DNA of 64,000 bases from Jaminaea rosea (Eukaryota > Basidiomycota > Exobasidiomycetes > Microstromatales), in assembly GCF_003144245.1 (NCBI RefSeq), contig NW_020289992.1, positions 310,001 through 374,000 on the forward strand. The letters are read 5' to 3'. Made by a program: the position numbers and the translations under genes. Positions within the stretch are counted from its first letter, which is position 1; each line of letters begins with the position of its first letter. This document shows positions 44,847 through 56,400 of this stretch, in pieces. The notes under the pieces were generated by a model. It was not told where the DNA came from. It was given only the letters and a program-made list of their open reading frames with translations, and did no database searches.

Positions 44847-46112
44847 AGGGGAGCGGGCGGTGAGAAGAAGGCAGTAGGAGGCGGAAGGGCACGTCTCTGA
44901 TGACGACTCTGTGAGGGGGAAGTGGCTATTGGGGTCGGGGAAAGAGCTAAGCCGCCTGCTCTGGAATAGCTCTACGAGGGTACATTGTACGGAGTCAACA
45001 GTTTCACGCAAATGGAAACATGTGGTGACAAAGAAAGGTCATGAGGCAAGGAGACAAGCTGCTTTCCATTTGGATTTGAGGCTTCGATGCTGGTGGCCAC
45101 TCCTTGCCTTCTGCCGTATGTCGCGAGCCGCGCAAACATGAGCCGTGCTCTTGCCGGCGTGTGATGACGACGACGGCCCTGTACCACTGTCTCCATCCTC
45201 ATCTGCCTGCCGCCTGCGTGTCGCGCTCCCCGCTTCGAACGTGGTTGGAATAGAGTAGATGCCGTCGTCGTTGCGAGCTCGACGAACCCCTTGACTGATG
45301 AGACCCCTGCCTCTCTCGGTCTGTTGGTTCCGCGTGTCGGGCGGCGGGCTGCGTGCGCGCTCCTCCTCGCGTCCAGCGTCGTCGTCCAACTCACGAGCTC
45401 GAGAGCTGGAGAGCAGCAGCGAGGGAGCGCCCTTGCGGCCCTGGCAGCGTGGCCCGGGCGAAGCGAGGAGGAGAACGAGGTGCGTGAGCGAGCGCGGGGA
45501 CGGCGAGTTCGAATTCTGGAGGCTCAGGAGCACACGGCGGACTGAGGGCTCGTGCATCAATGGAAGGGGGCGAAAGCAGCGTTGTTTTCCAACTTCGATC
45601 ATGGAATTGAGACCGAAGGAGCGGGTAAAGGGCCCAGCTGAGATGCTCTAAGCCAAGCTAGTAGAGGAAGGGGTCCGTGAGTTGCTACGCATGGCGGCCG
45701 GGAGAGGAAAGGAAAGCCCGATGGGATCGTCGAGGGGATGAGCGGGAGAGCAAATGGATGTCACTCACTCACTCACTGTGCGCTGACTGCGATCCCGCGA
45801 GAAGGGGTTTGCTCTGCTAGGTCCATCGTAGACTGCTCACATCTCACCCCTCCTTCTCACGAGACCATCCTTCTCCCTCTCCAGATTCAGCTTGATTCTA
45901 CTCAACGATACCCGCGACGACCAGCGTACCTTACAACGCTACGCACGACCAGCCACGCCCACCACGCCCACCACGCCCACCACGCTCACAAAGCATTCGA
46001 CTTCCCCGTTCTTCTTCGCGCCTCACGAGGCTCGCTCTGCACCCGCTGCTGCCTCGCCTGCACAATTTGGCGCCGCGACCACCCATCGAGGTCCGTCTCC
46101 TCTTGTCTCACA
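44847..46112. promoter_or_regulatory. Intergenic region before the 46.1 kb gene
   Basis: No recognisable gene. The reading frame of the next gene is open from 45738, so an N-terminal extension cannot be excluded, but the residues are His/Ser-rich and without family likeness. The right part is CT-rich, as expected of a leader. Confidence 0.4.
45953..45988 (+). repeat. Four tandem 9-bp units
   Basis: CCACGCCCA is repeated three times exactly and a fourth time as CCACGCTCA. If the upstream frame is translated it would read as alternating His-Ala-His residues. It lies in the probable leader of the gene at 46113. Confidence 0.85.
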
Positions 46113-49100
46113 ATGGCCTCAACGCACGACCTCGAGCCGCTCGCCCTCCCCTCTCGCACCCTCCGACCCTCAGCCAGCTTGCAAAAGCTCTCAACCTCGT
46201 GGCGGCGCAACAAGGCCACGACGACCAACAGCAACTCGACTCCCACTGCCTCTCACTCCTTGTCGTCGTCTTGCAACCCTCCGTTCCTTTCCAATCACGC
46301 CCACACGGCCGCTTCTTCTTCATCCCCTGCGTATACCCACCAGCATTCAAGCACAAGCACGACGGCCAACCTCGCACCACCTCGGCCCGCCTTCTTCTAC
46401 GACGGCCAGTCGGCGTCCACGGCGTCGTCGTCCACGACCACTGGCACACCATCCTCCTCCTCCGCCTCGGCATCGCCCAACGCGAGCTCCCTGTCGCTGG
46501 ACTCGCTCAAGCCAGCAGGTGTGCCCTCGATGCCGAGCATGAGGCGCCTCCTCGGTGGGCGACGAGCAAGCGGCGAGGCCAACGACAGGCGTAGCTCCAG
46601 TGAGCAGCAGCCGCGGACGCCGCCAGGGCCAGAGCGGAGTAGGAGCCCTCCCACAAATGCTGCTCCGAGCAATGGTACGTCATTTCGCTCGATCGGACGC
46701 CGCCTCTTCTTCAGCAACACCAACAGCAGCAAACCAGACCTGGACCCTTCCTCATACCCCACGGATCGGTCCCATTCCTACTCGTCCGAGTCGACTGCCA
46801 ACTCCTCGCCCCCGCGCACGCCACCGTCTCCTCAGCATGGCTTTACGTACACGGGTGGCCTCCCTCAGCTGCCCCCGCTGGCCTCCTTCTCTGTGACGTC
46901 CAGCACGACTGCGGATGGGCTGAATATCAGCCCCAAGAGCAAGATACCCGCAACGCCGATTGTCATCCCGCCTCGCCGCTCCTCACCGCCGAAAGCACAG
47001 ATGATGGACCCTTGGGCAAGGCGCGAGCCCTCCACCTCTGCGCCGCTATCCTCGACCGTACCAGCGCCGTCGAGGACCAGCAGCCTCTTTACCATTACGC
47101 CCACACCAGCAAAACCTGCCGTGACTTCCTCATCGTCAAATTCTGGCTTTGCAGCATCCTCGTCGCTCTCATCCTCTCTGCCCTCAGCTACAGCAGGCAC
47201 GTCCGACTTTCTCGGCGACTCCTCCGACTTTCTTGAGGCTGTCCTCTCGCTCAGCACGGACGACGGCGAGACGAGCCAGAGCCTTTTCCGCAACGACGAA
47301 CAGCAGGCATCGACTTCGAGGTCCGGCCCTGCACCGATGTCCACGCTCTCTTCCAGCTTCACGTCGCCGAGCTTCCCCTCAGCTCGGAGCACGACGTCAT
47401 TGAGCTCAGGGTCTCGTCGCATGATGACCGAGGCGCAAGCCGCGCAGATCAATGAGGAGCAGCGCAAGAGGAGACCCAAGCTCACGATCCGACCTGGCTT
47501 CGCAAACCGTAACAAGCCGTCCCTCTGGGCGCAAGACTCGGAGTCGGATGACGAATACGGTGGAGACGAGGACAGCAACGAGAGTGGTGGATCGAGTAGC
47601 AGCAACTCGAAGAGGGCGCGCCCAACATCACAGTCCTTGTTGGCTACGTCGCCGACCACACCGGCAGACCGCAACTCCTTGTTCCCCTCGAGCTTCTCCT
47701 TTGGGCGTAGGCGCTCTCCTTCTCCCTCGCCCTCACCCTCGCCCACGTTTGCTACCTTCAAGGACGTCGCAGCAGCAACACCACCGCCAGCGACTCGGAC
47801 TCCCTCCTCCACCCTTCCCGGCCTCTCTCCACCGGGCCTCTCAACCCCAGCCAAGCGAGCCCTTTACGCCTGCACCCTCCTCAAGGTCCACCCTCAGCTG
47901 GACACTCTCCTCCGCCCAGCGAGCAGCACGCCAACTGTGCCCGTCGAGATTTGCTACCCGCGCTCGATCAACAGCTCGGCCAAGCTCGCAGCTGCAGCAA
48001 AGAATGGCGGCTCACAGACGGGTGTGGCGGGTGCGCCCCTTACCATGTGTGCCCGCAATCTGGGCATCGCTCTGGCGCAGACGCAGGTGATGCGCAAATT
48101 GCGAGGGAGGCTGACGAGGAATGATGAGGTCGAGATTGGCTGGTTCTTGAGGGCATATGCCTCGGAGCTGGTCAGCCCTGAGGCAATTGCCAAGTCGCTG
48201 GCTTCACGGCCGCAGGTGTCGCCCGAGGCGCAGGGATTGGCTTCAGCGTCGTCCGACCCTCCTCGCCCTGGTACGCCAGACTCGACTCAGCTGCCCAGCA
48301 ACCGCGCCACCTCTGCCATGGACGGGATGGCTACGTGGGCATCGCGCGGTACTTTCCTCGAGCGCTGTGTTGTCCACAAGGGAGGCGAGGACAATGCCTT
48401 TGAAATTGGGGATGTGGTCGTTGGCGGGGGCGTACGAGCAAAGGGTAAGCCAGCAACCAGGGCAGGCGATCTGGTCTTCTCCCCCCGTGTGCGCATCCTT
48501 GCTGGCTGGTCTCCGAAGCCATTGCCGAAGTTGCCTGTCGTCGTCCTTCCTCCGCCGAAGAAGATGGCAGCTCCTCGGGCGCCGCCGCCATGGATCAGGC
48601 CTCGTCGCAACCTGCGAGCCGCGCCCATCCCACCAAGTGCAGACGCCAACGTTCAAGCAGCGCACGACAAGCTGACAGCTCGAGCCGGCGAGCCGGCCAC
48701 GGAGGCCGACCTACCTTCGCCTACGACGGCCCTCACTCCTGCACAATCCATCGCCTTGGAGACCCGACGTCGCCTCTCAGTCACGGACAGCTTCCCGCCT
48801 ACGCCGGACAGCGTCACTACTTCGCTGCCAGACTCGGACGAACAAGCGTTCGTAAGCGCCGAGAGCGGGATGGAGAGCGAGGACGAGGTGGATCTGGATT
48901 TGGGAGGTAACACGACAGACGACGACGACGTGCCCATCGCGACGTTGCACCAGATTCGAAGGCGCTCGACTATCGCTAGCATGTCCATTGCAGAGACATC
49001 TACTCTCAAGCCCCCTTCTCCGCCCGGTGAGGCGGAGCAGCGAGAGCATCAGCAGCAACAGCCATCAGCTCGTCCCTGGTCACCGTTCGAGCAAGAGCGC

Positions 49101-50084
49101 ATCTCCCGCCTCGAAAGCGAGCTCGAGCGTCTACGCCGCCGCGATCGTGAGCGTGAGCAGGAATTGCTGCGCATCCATGCAGAGAAGCGGCTCGAGGAGA
49201 ACAAGCGCCAGCTCCAGGCAGCGAGGGAACGTCGTAAGCTTGGCACTCAGAATGAGCTCAGTGCCGTGCTCCAGGACCCGAGGTACGGTGCTGGGGACGC
49301 AATGCTTGCTCACCGGGCTTCGTTGAGGTCGAGCGTCTCGCTGGCAGATGTGCGACAGCAACAGCAGCAGCACCAGCAGCGCTGGCCCACGAGCGGCGAT
49401 CCTCCCATGAAGATGCCCAGCCCGAAGGCGGCTCGACCAGCCCCTTCACCAAGCATGGCACGCGTGCAACCCTCGCTGCCCACCTCGCCCTCACGCATGT
49501 CATGCTCATCGCCGACCCCTCCGATGGACCAGGTAATGCCGTACCAGCACGAGCGGGCATCGACCTCACACGGTGGACCACTCAGTCCCCGCGGAGTCCC
49601 TCGACGAGGATCAGCCCTGTTCGCAACGCCTGCCACCCCAACCTTCAACGGCGGTAGTGGCGGCTTCCACCATCACTACCCCTCTGCCGGCCCATACTCG
49701 CCGCAGAGCCTCCACCACCAGTCCCTTGCGATGCCCAGTTCGACGAGCATGGTCCAACTGGCTCATGGAGGGGCGCCTCATTCCCAGCTACTGGCAAGCC
49801 CGGGAGACTTGCATCAACCTAGGAGGAGGAGCAACGCTATGTTGCCTGGTAATCCACAGCCCTCACCGGCGCACCACTTCCAGCAGTACCCACCGCAGCA
49901 GGGGCAAGGGATGATGGCGGCATCGTGGCATCAGCATCAGCAGCTTCAGCAGCTGCAGCAGACGGGGCCCTACCAGCAGTCCTACCACGCTCAACAGCCG
50001 TACGGCCAACCACAGCCTCTCGTCATGCTCCAGCGCTCCGATGTGCCGATGAGCGCGAGGAGCAGTCGTATGGGGGCCATGTAG
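46113..50084 (+). CDS. Large Ser/Pro-rich hypothetical protein with coiled coil
   Basis: One exon encodes 1,323 residues from the ATG at 46113 (MASTHDLEPLALPSRTLRPS). I do not recognise the family. Residues 1-560 are Ser/Thr/Pro-rich and disordered. A globular-looking block spans about residues 575-830: AKRALYACTLLKVHPQLDTL, MCARNLGIALAQTQVMRKLR, NDEVEIGWFLRAYASELVSP, and TFLERCVVHKGG with DLVFSPRVRILAGW. A heptad-like coiled coil follows at about residues 985-1050 (FEQERISRLESELERLRRRD). The last 270 residues are Gln/His/Pro-rich and prion-like. No membrane segment or signal is present. The layout suits a cytosolic or cortical scaffold, but no function is claimed. Confidence 0.75.
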   Translation: MASTHDLEPLALPSRTLRPSASLQKLSTSWRRNKATTTNSNSTPTASHSLSSSCNPPFLSNHAHTAASSSSPAYTHQHSSTSTTANLAPPRPAFFYDGQSASTASSSTTTGTPSSSSASASPNASSLSLDSLKPAGVPSMPSMRRLLGGRRASGEANDRRSSSEQQPRTPPGPERSRSPPTNAAPSNGTSFRSIGRRLFFSNTNSSKPDLDPSSYPTDRSHSYSSESTANSSPPRTPPSPQHGFTYTGGLPQLPPLASFSVTSSTTADGLNISPKSKIPATPIVIPPRRSSPPKAQMMDPWARREPSTSAPLSSTVPAPSRTSSLFTITPTPAKPAVTSSSSNSGFAASSSLSSSLPSATAGTSDFLGDSSDFLEAVLSLSTDDGETSQSLFRNDEQQASTSRSGPAPMSTLSSSFTSPSFPSARSTTSLSSGSRRMMTEAQAAQINEEQRKRRPKLTIRPGFANRNKPSLWAQDSESDDEYGGDEDSNESGGSSSSNSKRARPTSQSLLATSPTTPADRNSLFPSSFSFGRRRSPSPSPSPSPTFATFKDVAAATPPPATRTPSSTLPGLSPPGLSTPAKRALYACTLLKVHPQLDTLLRPASSTPTVPVEICYPRSINSSAKLAAAAKNGGSQTGVAGAPLTMCARNLGIALAQTQVMRKLRGRLTRNDEVEIGWFLRAYASELVSPEAIAKSLASRPQVSPEAQGLASASSDPPRPGTPDSTQLPSNRATSAMDGMATWASRGTFLERCVVHKGGEDNAFEIGDVVVGGGVRAKGKPATRAGDLVFSPRVRILAGWSPKPLPKLPVVVLPPPKKMAAPRAPPPWIRPRRNLRAAPIPPSADANVQAAHDKLTARAGEPATEADLPSPTTALTPAQSIALETRRRLSVTDSFPPTPDSVTTSLPDSDEQAFVSAESGMESEDEVDLDLGGNTTDDDDVPIATLHQIRRRSTIASMSIAETSTLKPPSPPGEAEQREHQQQQPSARPWSPFEQERISRLESELERLRRRDREREQELLRIHAEKRLEENKRQLQAARERRKLGTQNELSAVLQDPRYGAGDAMLAHRASLRSSVSLADVRQQQQQHQQRWPTSGDPPMKMPSPKAARPAPSPSMARVQPSLPTSPSRMSCSSPTPPMDQVMPYQHERASTSHGGPLSPRGVPRRGSALFATPATPTFNGGSGGFHHHYPSAGPYSPQSLHHQSLAMPSSTSMVQLAHGGAPHSQLLASPGDLHQPRRRSNAMLPGNPQPSPAHHFQQYPPQQGQGMMAASWHQHQQLQQLQQTGPYQQSYHAQQPYGQPQPLVMLQRSDVPMSARSSRMGAM

Positions 50085-52887
50085 ATGTCGAGATGACACT
50101 CAAGACCATGCATTCTTACCCTAATACTGCTCATCTCGCTCAAGCTCACTCATCACACGCTCAAGATAAGGTTTCCGTATTCATCATCATGACCGACATT
50201 ACCGTACCTATCATCGCCTCTTCCCCGACAACAAAGCCTTCGCGGGGACGCGGACCCGAACGCGATGCAAGGCAGCACAGCCTGCCGACTCGACAGGATT
50301 CGCAGGACAAGAATGGAAGCGACAGCAGCACAATCAGTGAACCAGCATCGAAGACTAATCATGGATCGCAATTTCCATCCGATTGTGGGGATCGTCGCTT
50401 CCCTCGCTCAATCGCTCCACTTGTGCGGGTCGCTTCTATCCTCCCTGCTCTTCATTCTTCTCGACTAGACTACCCCATCACAATCCTTGTCTTGCTCAGA
50501 TCCCCCAACTTTCGTTCCTGCGCCGCAACGCACGAGGACCAGCAGCATTGTCAGCAACATCACGCACACGTTTCTTGAACGCCTCGCTTTGCTCTCTCGC
50601 TCTTGTTTGTTTCACTGCCCTGCCCTACTGTCCGTCCGTTTTCTCCGGCTCGGCCTGGTCTCGTCGTAATGCCAACGTGTGCGCCATGCTGCGCTTTCCT
50701 TCGTTCATTACCTCGCTCCTCGCTCCTTGACTTTTGCCTCGCTGAACCGTGCAATAGCTTGGGGCAGAAGAGCAAGTCGTGGCGAGCGAGATTGAGATGC
50801 GTGAATTGAGCTCGAGATCGAGGGTCAAGGGAGACCGAGGAGGCCGAGATCAAGGTCAAGCTTAGTCTTCATCTTAGACTCAGGCTCGGCCTGTCACAAA
50901 TCAAAGCCAAGGCAAGCCAAGCCAATGAGCGAGCTATCAGCTTAAGACTTGGCCCTGATTGTGACTGTGAGCGCTATCATCGATTGTTTGATTGCGATGT
51001 GTCGTGACAGGTTGGTCAAGGATTGCCTTTGCGATGGGAAATGACGGAGATTGTCTGGCGACTTTAGCTTCGATTGCGAATCGAGAATCGAGAATGGCGA
51101 CTCGCCTTACCGCCTGCCTCCCTTCGGTCCCCTCTCGTAAAAGACCATCCCCAGCGACCATCATCTATTTCTCTGGCCGAAGCGATCGGGGGTCGGCGCT
51201 AGTCTTGTCCGTCCGTCGCCGGCGTGAGTGAGCGCGAGGCCGATGTTCGGTCTGCTCATGCCATGCGTCCGGCCGTAGCCACGAACCCTTGCCCTGCCTC
51301 ACCTCGCCCTCCTTTTGGTTTGCTTTTGCTGCTCTTTGCTGCAAGTCAACAAGGTTCAGCTGGATTACTGTGCACCGTGCATCGGCGCCAGGCGCAAAAA
51401 CGCACTGCGTTTGAACCCCCACCTTGTGTTCTTCTCATCAAGAGCGGATCTCGCTGCTGCTACGCTCACAGCCTGCTTCTTTCTACTGCTTCCAACGGTG
51501 GCTGACCATTCTTCGCAGCGTCTCAATCTCATCTCTGCAACTCGCTGGTCCCGAGCTCTTGACGCTGAGCAAATTCAGCATCTCTTGCCTTCTCTTCCCT
51601 GTTTCCCCCCCTTGCTGTTCTGTCGCTGCGACCCCTCGCACATCGCCATTTCGCATATCGTGTCCATGCGTCTGCTTCTGCTTGGTGCTCCCACGACCCT
51701 TGATCTCCGTCTCCCACGGGACTGCGCTCGACGCGGGCGGCTGCCTCCACGGCCGCTGCTGCTCGGCCACCCCGCGGCGCTTCGGCGCGCACAGAGAGCC
51801 AGGGAGAGAGCAAGGGAGCCTGAGCCGGAGAATCCTTGCGTCGAGCAGATCTCGCCAATAACGAGGAGCGTATTGGTCCAGAAGCCTGAGCGACGTGAGT
51901 GTACAGTAGAGTCGTCGATCTGAAGCGAGTGCAAGGCAAAGTTGAACCCTACGCAGTCGTGCACCGGCTCGAGTCTGATTAGTCCAAGAAGATGGTCAAT
52001 TTAGGGACAAGGGAGTACCAAAGGAGAGAGCGCGAGGACGAGCGAGGGAGAAGGAGCAGACTCGGGTGCGTGTTGAAGACGCGGCAGGGGGGTCAAGGAG
52101 GAGAGGAAGGGGGAAGGGGGGTTTGAGGAGGCGAGTAGGGCGAGGGAATACCAAGATGCCGATCAGGCGTGTACACCAGACTCCTGGCAAGGGAGAGAGT
52201 CGAGCGAGGCGATGCGATGAGACCAGGGCCAAACCTTGCTCCCCTTGCCCTCGCCCTCGCCCTCGCCTTCGCACTTTGAACACCGTCTTGTGGTGCATTA
52301 GAGGCCCGCCGTCCGCCCAGCAAAGCTTGGACCCCTCGGGATCCTTGGGATCGATGTCGTCTCGTCTGGCGAGGAGGAGGTGGGAAGATGTGATGAGTGA
52401 GAAGTGACAGCAGGGTCAGCATCGCTTGAGCGCAGACGCAGACAGGGAAAGCAGCCGTCCGTCGTCTTGGTCGGTCGATGGACCGTGCGAAACGCATTGA
52501 GGACGAGGAGCAGCAGCAGCAGCAGCAGCGGCGCAGTAGCGTGAGCGAGAGTACCACTCTCGTCGTCATCGACATCGCTTTGGAGCCAACTCTCCGATGT
52601 GTTTGCCTCTGTCGCCCCGCGAACCCGTGCTTCCCCTTGCGTGGTGGGACCGTTTGACCGGGCCGTGAGAGCAAACAAATCCACTCGTCGCACGGATGCG
52701 TCCGTGGGGCGTGGTGTCGTCGTAGTCAGGCCTCGTTGGGACACACGGCAAGGAGCAAGACGATACATCCCGCCCGCTCCCAGCTCAACCATCTCGCCCT
52801 CCTGCCCTCTCCATCTCCATCTCACCTCACCACCTCCGCGCATTTCGTTTGCCCTTTGGTCCTATCGCGCATTTTGCTCAGGGAACG

Positions 52888-52907
52888 CACACACACACAC
52901 ACACACA
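52888..52907 (+). repeat. (CA)10 microsatellite
   Basis: Ten perfect CA units lie in the upstream region of the gene at 53478. Confidence 0.9.
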
Positions 52908-53087
52908 AGAGCCTAGCGTGAGTGACAGTGCCCTTCCCACACCTCTGGTCCTGGTTTGGGGGGAATGACGGGGGGGCAACTGATCGAAACGAGACGTCCG
53001 GAAACCTGACTGGGCGACCTTTTACCCGACTTGTCAATCTCCCACGCAGCCAGCCAGCCAGCAACGAGCGAGAGAGAGCGCCAAGGA

Positions 53088-53093
53088 TATAAG
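53088..53093 (+). promoter_or_regulatory. Possible TATA box
   Basis: TATAAG inside AGGATATAAGAGCC lies about 390 nt before the ATG at 53478. It would give a long leader, so its use is uncertain. Confidence 0.4.
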
Positions 53094-53477
53094 AGCCAAG
53101 GAGAAGGAACACACCGACCGGGTCCACACAAAAGATCCCCCGCTTTCTCCCTTTTTGCTATCATCACCATCACTTTATCTGCTTCCCTCGTGCTATCGCT
53201 GATCTCATCACCGACAACGCCGAGGATCAGCCACGCCATTGCTACCACCACCTTGCCGTTGCTCGCACCACTCAAGTAGCACGCGCCCTCAGCTGCGCTC
53301 GACGTGACCACGACTTGGTCCGCAACGCAATCCTCTCACTCGATAGGCAAGTCTAGTGAACGTGTGAGTCCAACGATGTTATCTCTGGGTTGGCGCATAT
53401 AATGGCGAGAGAATGGACGCTGATTTCTGCCTTCGCACTCTTCGCCCATACCCCAACGTCCTCCCCTTCTCGATACC

Positions 53478-56400
53478 ATGGCGGCACTCTCTTCTCCTCC
53501 CACGCTCGTCCGCACGCCACCCTCGCTGCGACGCCTCGATCCACGCCCTGGCGGCTTGCCCAATACCAGATACAGACGCAACGCTCTGCGCTCACAGACT
53601 CCAAAGTCATCGAGTCCACCTACCGACTCCATCTCCATCCTCGACAAGGCCATCGCGGCTGCAGCATCCGGTTCTTTCAGCGACTCGTCGCCTCCTTCTC
53701 TTGCTCTCCTTCCGCTACGCGTACGCCGAGCACCAAGCCTCACCGAGCTCCGTGTCCTCAACACAGCCTCCTCCAGCGCACGTCAGAGACGTCGTCGTCG
53801 TCGAGCCAACTCGTGGAGCCCCGGTCCAGACTATCAAAACTTTCAGTTTCACTTGGAGGATATCAACAGCTCGCCCCTCAGCAGCTCTCCCTCTCCCTCT
53901 CCTCCTCCTCATCAAGACGCTCAACCCTTCCAGGCCAACTTCTTTGTCCATTCAGACAACCTCACACCTAGCACGGCAAGCACGAGTCCAAGCCCACTCG
54001 ACGATCGTCAGCTTCGCCGTTTATCAAGCATCACCGAGGTGAGCAACAGTAGCGAGGAAGACCAGCAAGGGCCAGTTACCCCAACCCTACTACACCACCC
54101 TCTGGCGGCCACCATGCTCTACCGTCGCCCACCATCGGCTTCGGAAGTTGCCCCTTCCCACTCTTCCTCCCACCCTTTCAAGGCCGCTTCCGAGCCGCGC
54201 CGTAGCCGCTCGTGCAGCTCGACGTCTTCGCAGGCTACCATCGTCGATGCGACCCCGCAGTCGTCCTATACCAACGCCTTTGCCGCCTCATCCTCGAATT
54301 CAGTCGACTCCGCCGCCAGCGCTTCAGCCAGCACCAGCATCGCAACCTCCTCTTTCCCTCAACCACCACCCCGCGCGGAAACCCGTGACGGCAGCCTCTG
54401 CTCTAGCGGCGGTGGCGCGGTCATGCAAGGCCTTGGGCTGGGCATCGTACCGGACGACGCCTTGCTCGATGACGATGTCAGCGAACTTAGCCTGGTCACC
54501 GACGAGGAAGAGGAAGCGCACACGGACGAAGACGATGAGGACGACGAGTACCGCCCGCCTCAGCCACGATTCCTCGACCGACGATCCCACTCGCTTCCCC
54601 TCCCCACACTGGACTCCACCCTGCACCACCGTCGAGCTCGCAAGGCTGAGCCTGGCTTTACCATCTTGCTCGACCAGGGGAGCCGCGATGGCTCAATAGA
54701 CTCGCTGAATATGCTGCGTCGACCGAGTGCACCTCTCTCTAGCGTACCACTTCCCAACGTCTGCTGCGTCCGCCGTGACAGCGTGGATGGTGGTGCAGCT
54801 CGCTACTACGATGCGCCCGTCTCCCCTTCTCTGCACTCCTCGGATGGGGCTTGCTCCGGCTCGGGAATTGGCAGCGGCTCCGGCACTAGCAGCAGCAGCA
54901 TGTCCACGGACCATTGGGCCAACTTGATCGAGTACGAGTACCGCGGCGACGAGAACAACAGCGAGGAGACGACGCCTGTCGCCGACGTCAGCGCCGGCAG
55001 TGGCAGTGCTCTTGGACTCTCCTTTGACGCCGACATCCAAGCGAGGCGCCCAGGCCGCAACCCGGGCTACGACACAAAGCTGCGCGTCACGGGGATCCCA
55101 TGGCTTGACGACGAGCTGCGAGCAGAGGGAGCGCTGGATGTAGACGAAAGCCCTGCCTTGCCCGAGACACCGCCTGAGCTCCTTTGCGGGCAGGAGAGCT
55201 GGCTTGGTGATGACGACGACGAAGACATGCTTGACGCCATGATGGCCAAAGCGTTCAAGCCTCAGGCCAAGCGCGACTCGAGGCGTCTCTCCGCCATGCG
55301 CCCTGCCACGGCCAAAACCATTGCCTCAATCGAGTCGACCCGTACCAGTCGCAGCGACAGCATCAACTCGATGGGCACTCGCGCCAGTGCAGCAATCAGC
55401 TTCAACAGTGAGCCTACTCACTCTCAAGTGCCTGAGCGCAAGCGCAAGAAGTTGCAAGCCAAGCTGCGTCTTCTCGCCTCCCTGCCTATGGCGCCTCCTC
55501 GCACGACCTCGCTCGCACCTACCGGTGCTACGACTTCTGCTACGACGTCGCATACCTCGACCACCTCCTCTCACATGTCGCTCAACTCGGCCATTTTCCC
55601 GATTGCCGGGCTGTCCTCCACCCTCCCTGCTCCTATGAACGCCGATCACAAGCAGCGTCGCCTAGCCAGTATGGGCGAGGCGCCAGCCTTCCCCAGCAGC
55701 GTAGGGGACGACAATCAGGTGGGGGATGAGCGGCAGATGCTGGCTGCCCTCGCCGGTATCGTACCCACATCGGTGGCTCCGCTCCCGGCTCGCCCTCCTC
55801 GTCGCACCCCGTCCACCTCGCTCCAGCGTAACGGCAGTGGGGCTCTGCGCGAGTCTCGATCCACCACGGCTGTAGGTCGCAGGTACAAGGAGCAGAGTGC
55901 CGAGGTTGCCCGCCCCTCAATCCTGGTAGGCAAGCCGAGCGACTCCAACTCTCCCCGCAGCGTGAGGAGCACGGAACACATTGGCGCATCCCCCTCGATC
56001 CGCTTCCGTCGAGAGGACGACCTCATCAGGCCTACTCTGCGCAGGGCAGCCAGCAACTCGAGTGCCGCCGCTGCATCGTCGTCGAGCAGCTCGTCTTCCT
56101 TCAACAACACCTCGCAAGGCAGGCCATCCACCGAGCCCAAGGAGAATTACGGTAGCGGTCGTCGCAGCTTCGGTGACATGCTTCGTCCCTCGATGGACCT
56201 ATTGCGCCCTCATGCCTTGCAGGCGGGCGGCGGGTCTTCTCGCTCCAATTTCTTCTCCCGCTCTCGACAGTCTCCCTCTCCCTCCCCTGAGTCGACGGGC
56301 AGCAACGAGGTCTCGCTCACGTTCAAGGAGCGTACATTGGGTGGACGAGTGGCCAAGAGCGTCGACTTTGGGAGCAGATTGAGCTTCTGGAACAGCGATG

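Larger units (their letters stand above)
50085..53477. promoter_or_regulatory. 3.4 kb gene-free region upstream of the 53.5 kb gene
   Basis: I find no ORF with coding character, family likeness or credible splicing across 3.4 kb, by far the longest such stretch here. It contains several simple repeats (AAGCCAA-type near 50,900, AATCGAG-type near 51,080, GCCCTC-type near 52,245, a CA tract) and a TATA box near its right end. It could hold a long promoter, a 5' UTR with introns, or a non-coding RNA. Confidence 0.5.

Noticed and set aside
45039-45602. 187-codon minus-strand frame upstream of the 46.1 kb gene
   Set aside because: No conserved features and no CT-rich leader; likely chance in GC-rich DNA.
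46865-47854. 329-codon minus-strand frame
   Set aside because: It is antisense to the Ser-rich 46.1 kb gene; its Ser/Leu/Glu content is a codon shadow.
51315-51923. 202-codon plus-strand frame in the gene-free region
   Set aside because: Composition is irregular, Cys/Leu/Arg-rich at random, with no family likeness and no matching splice partners.
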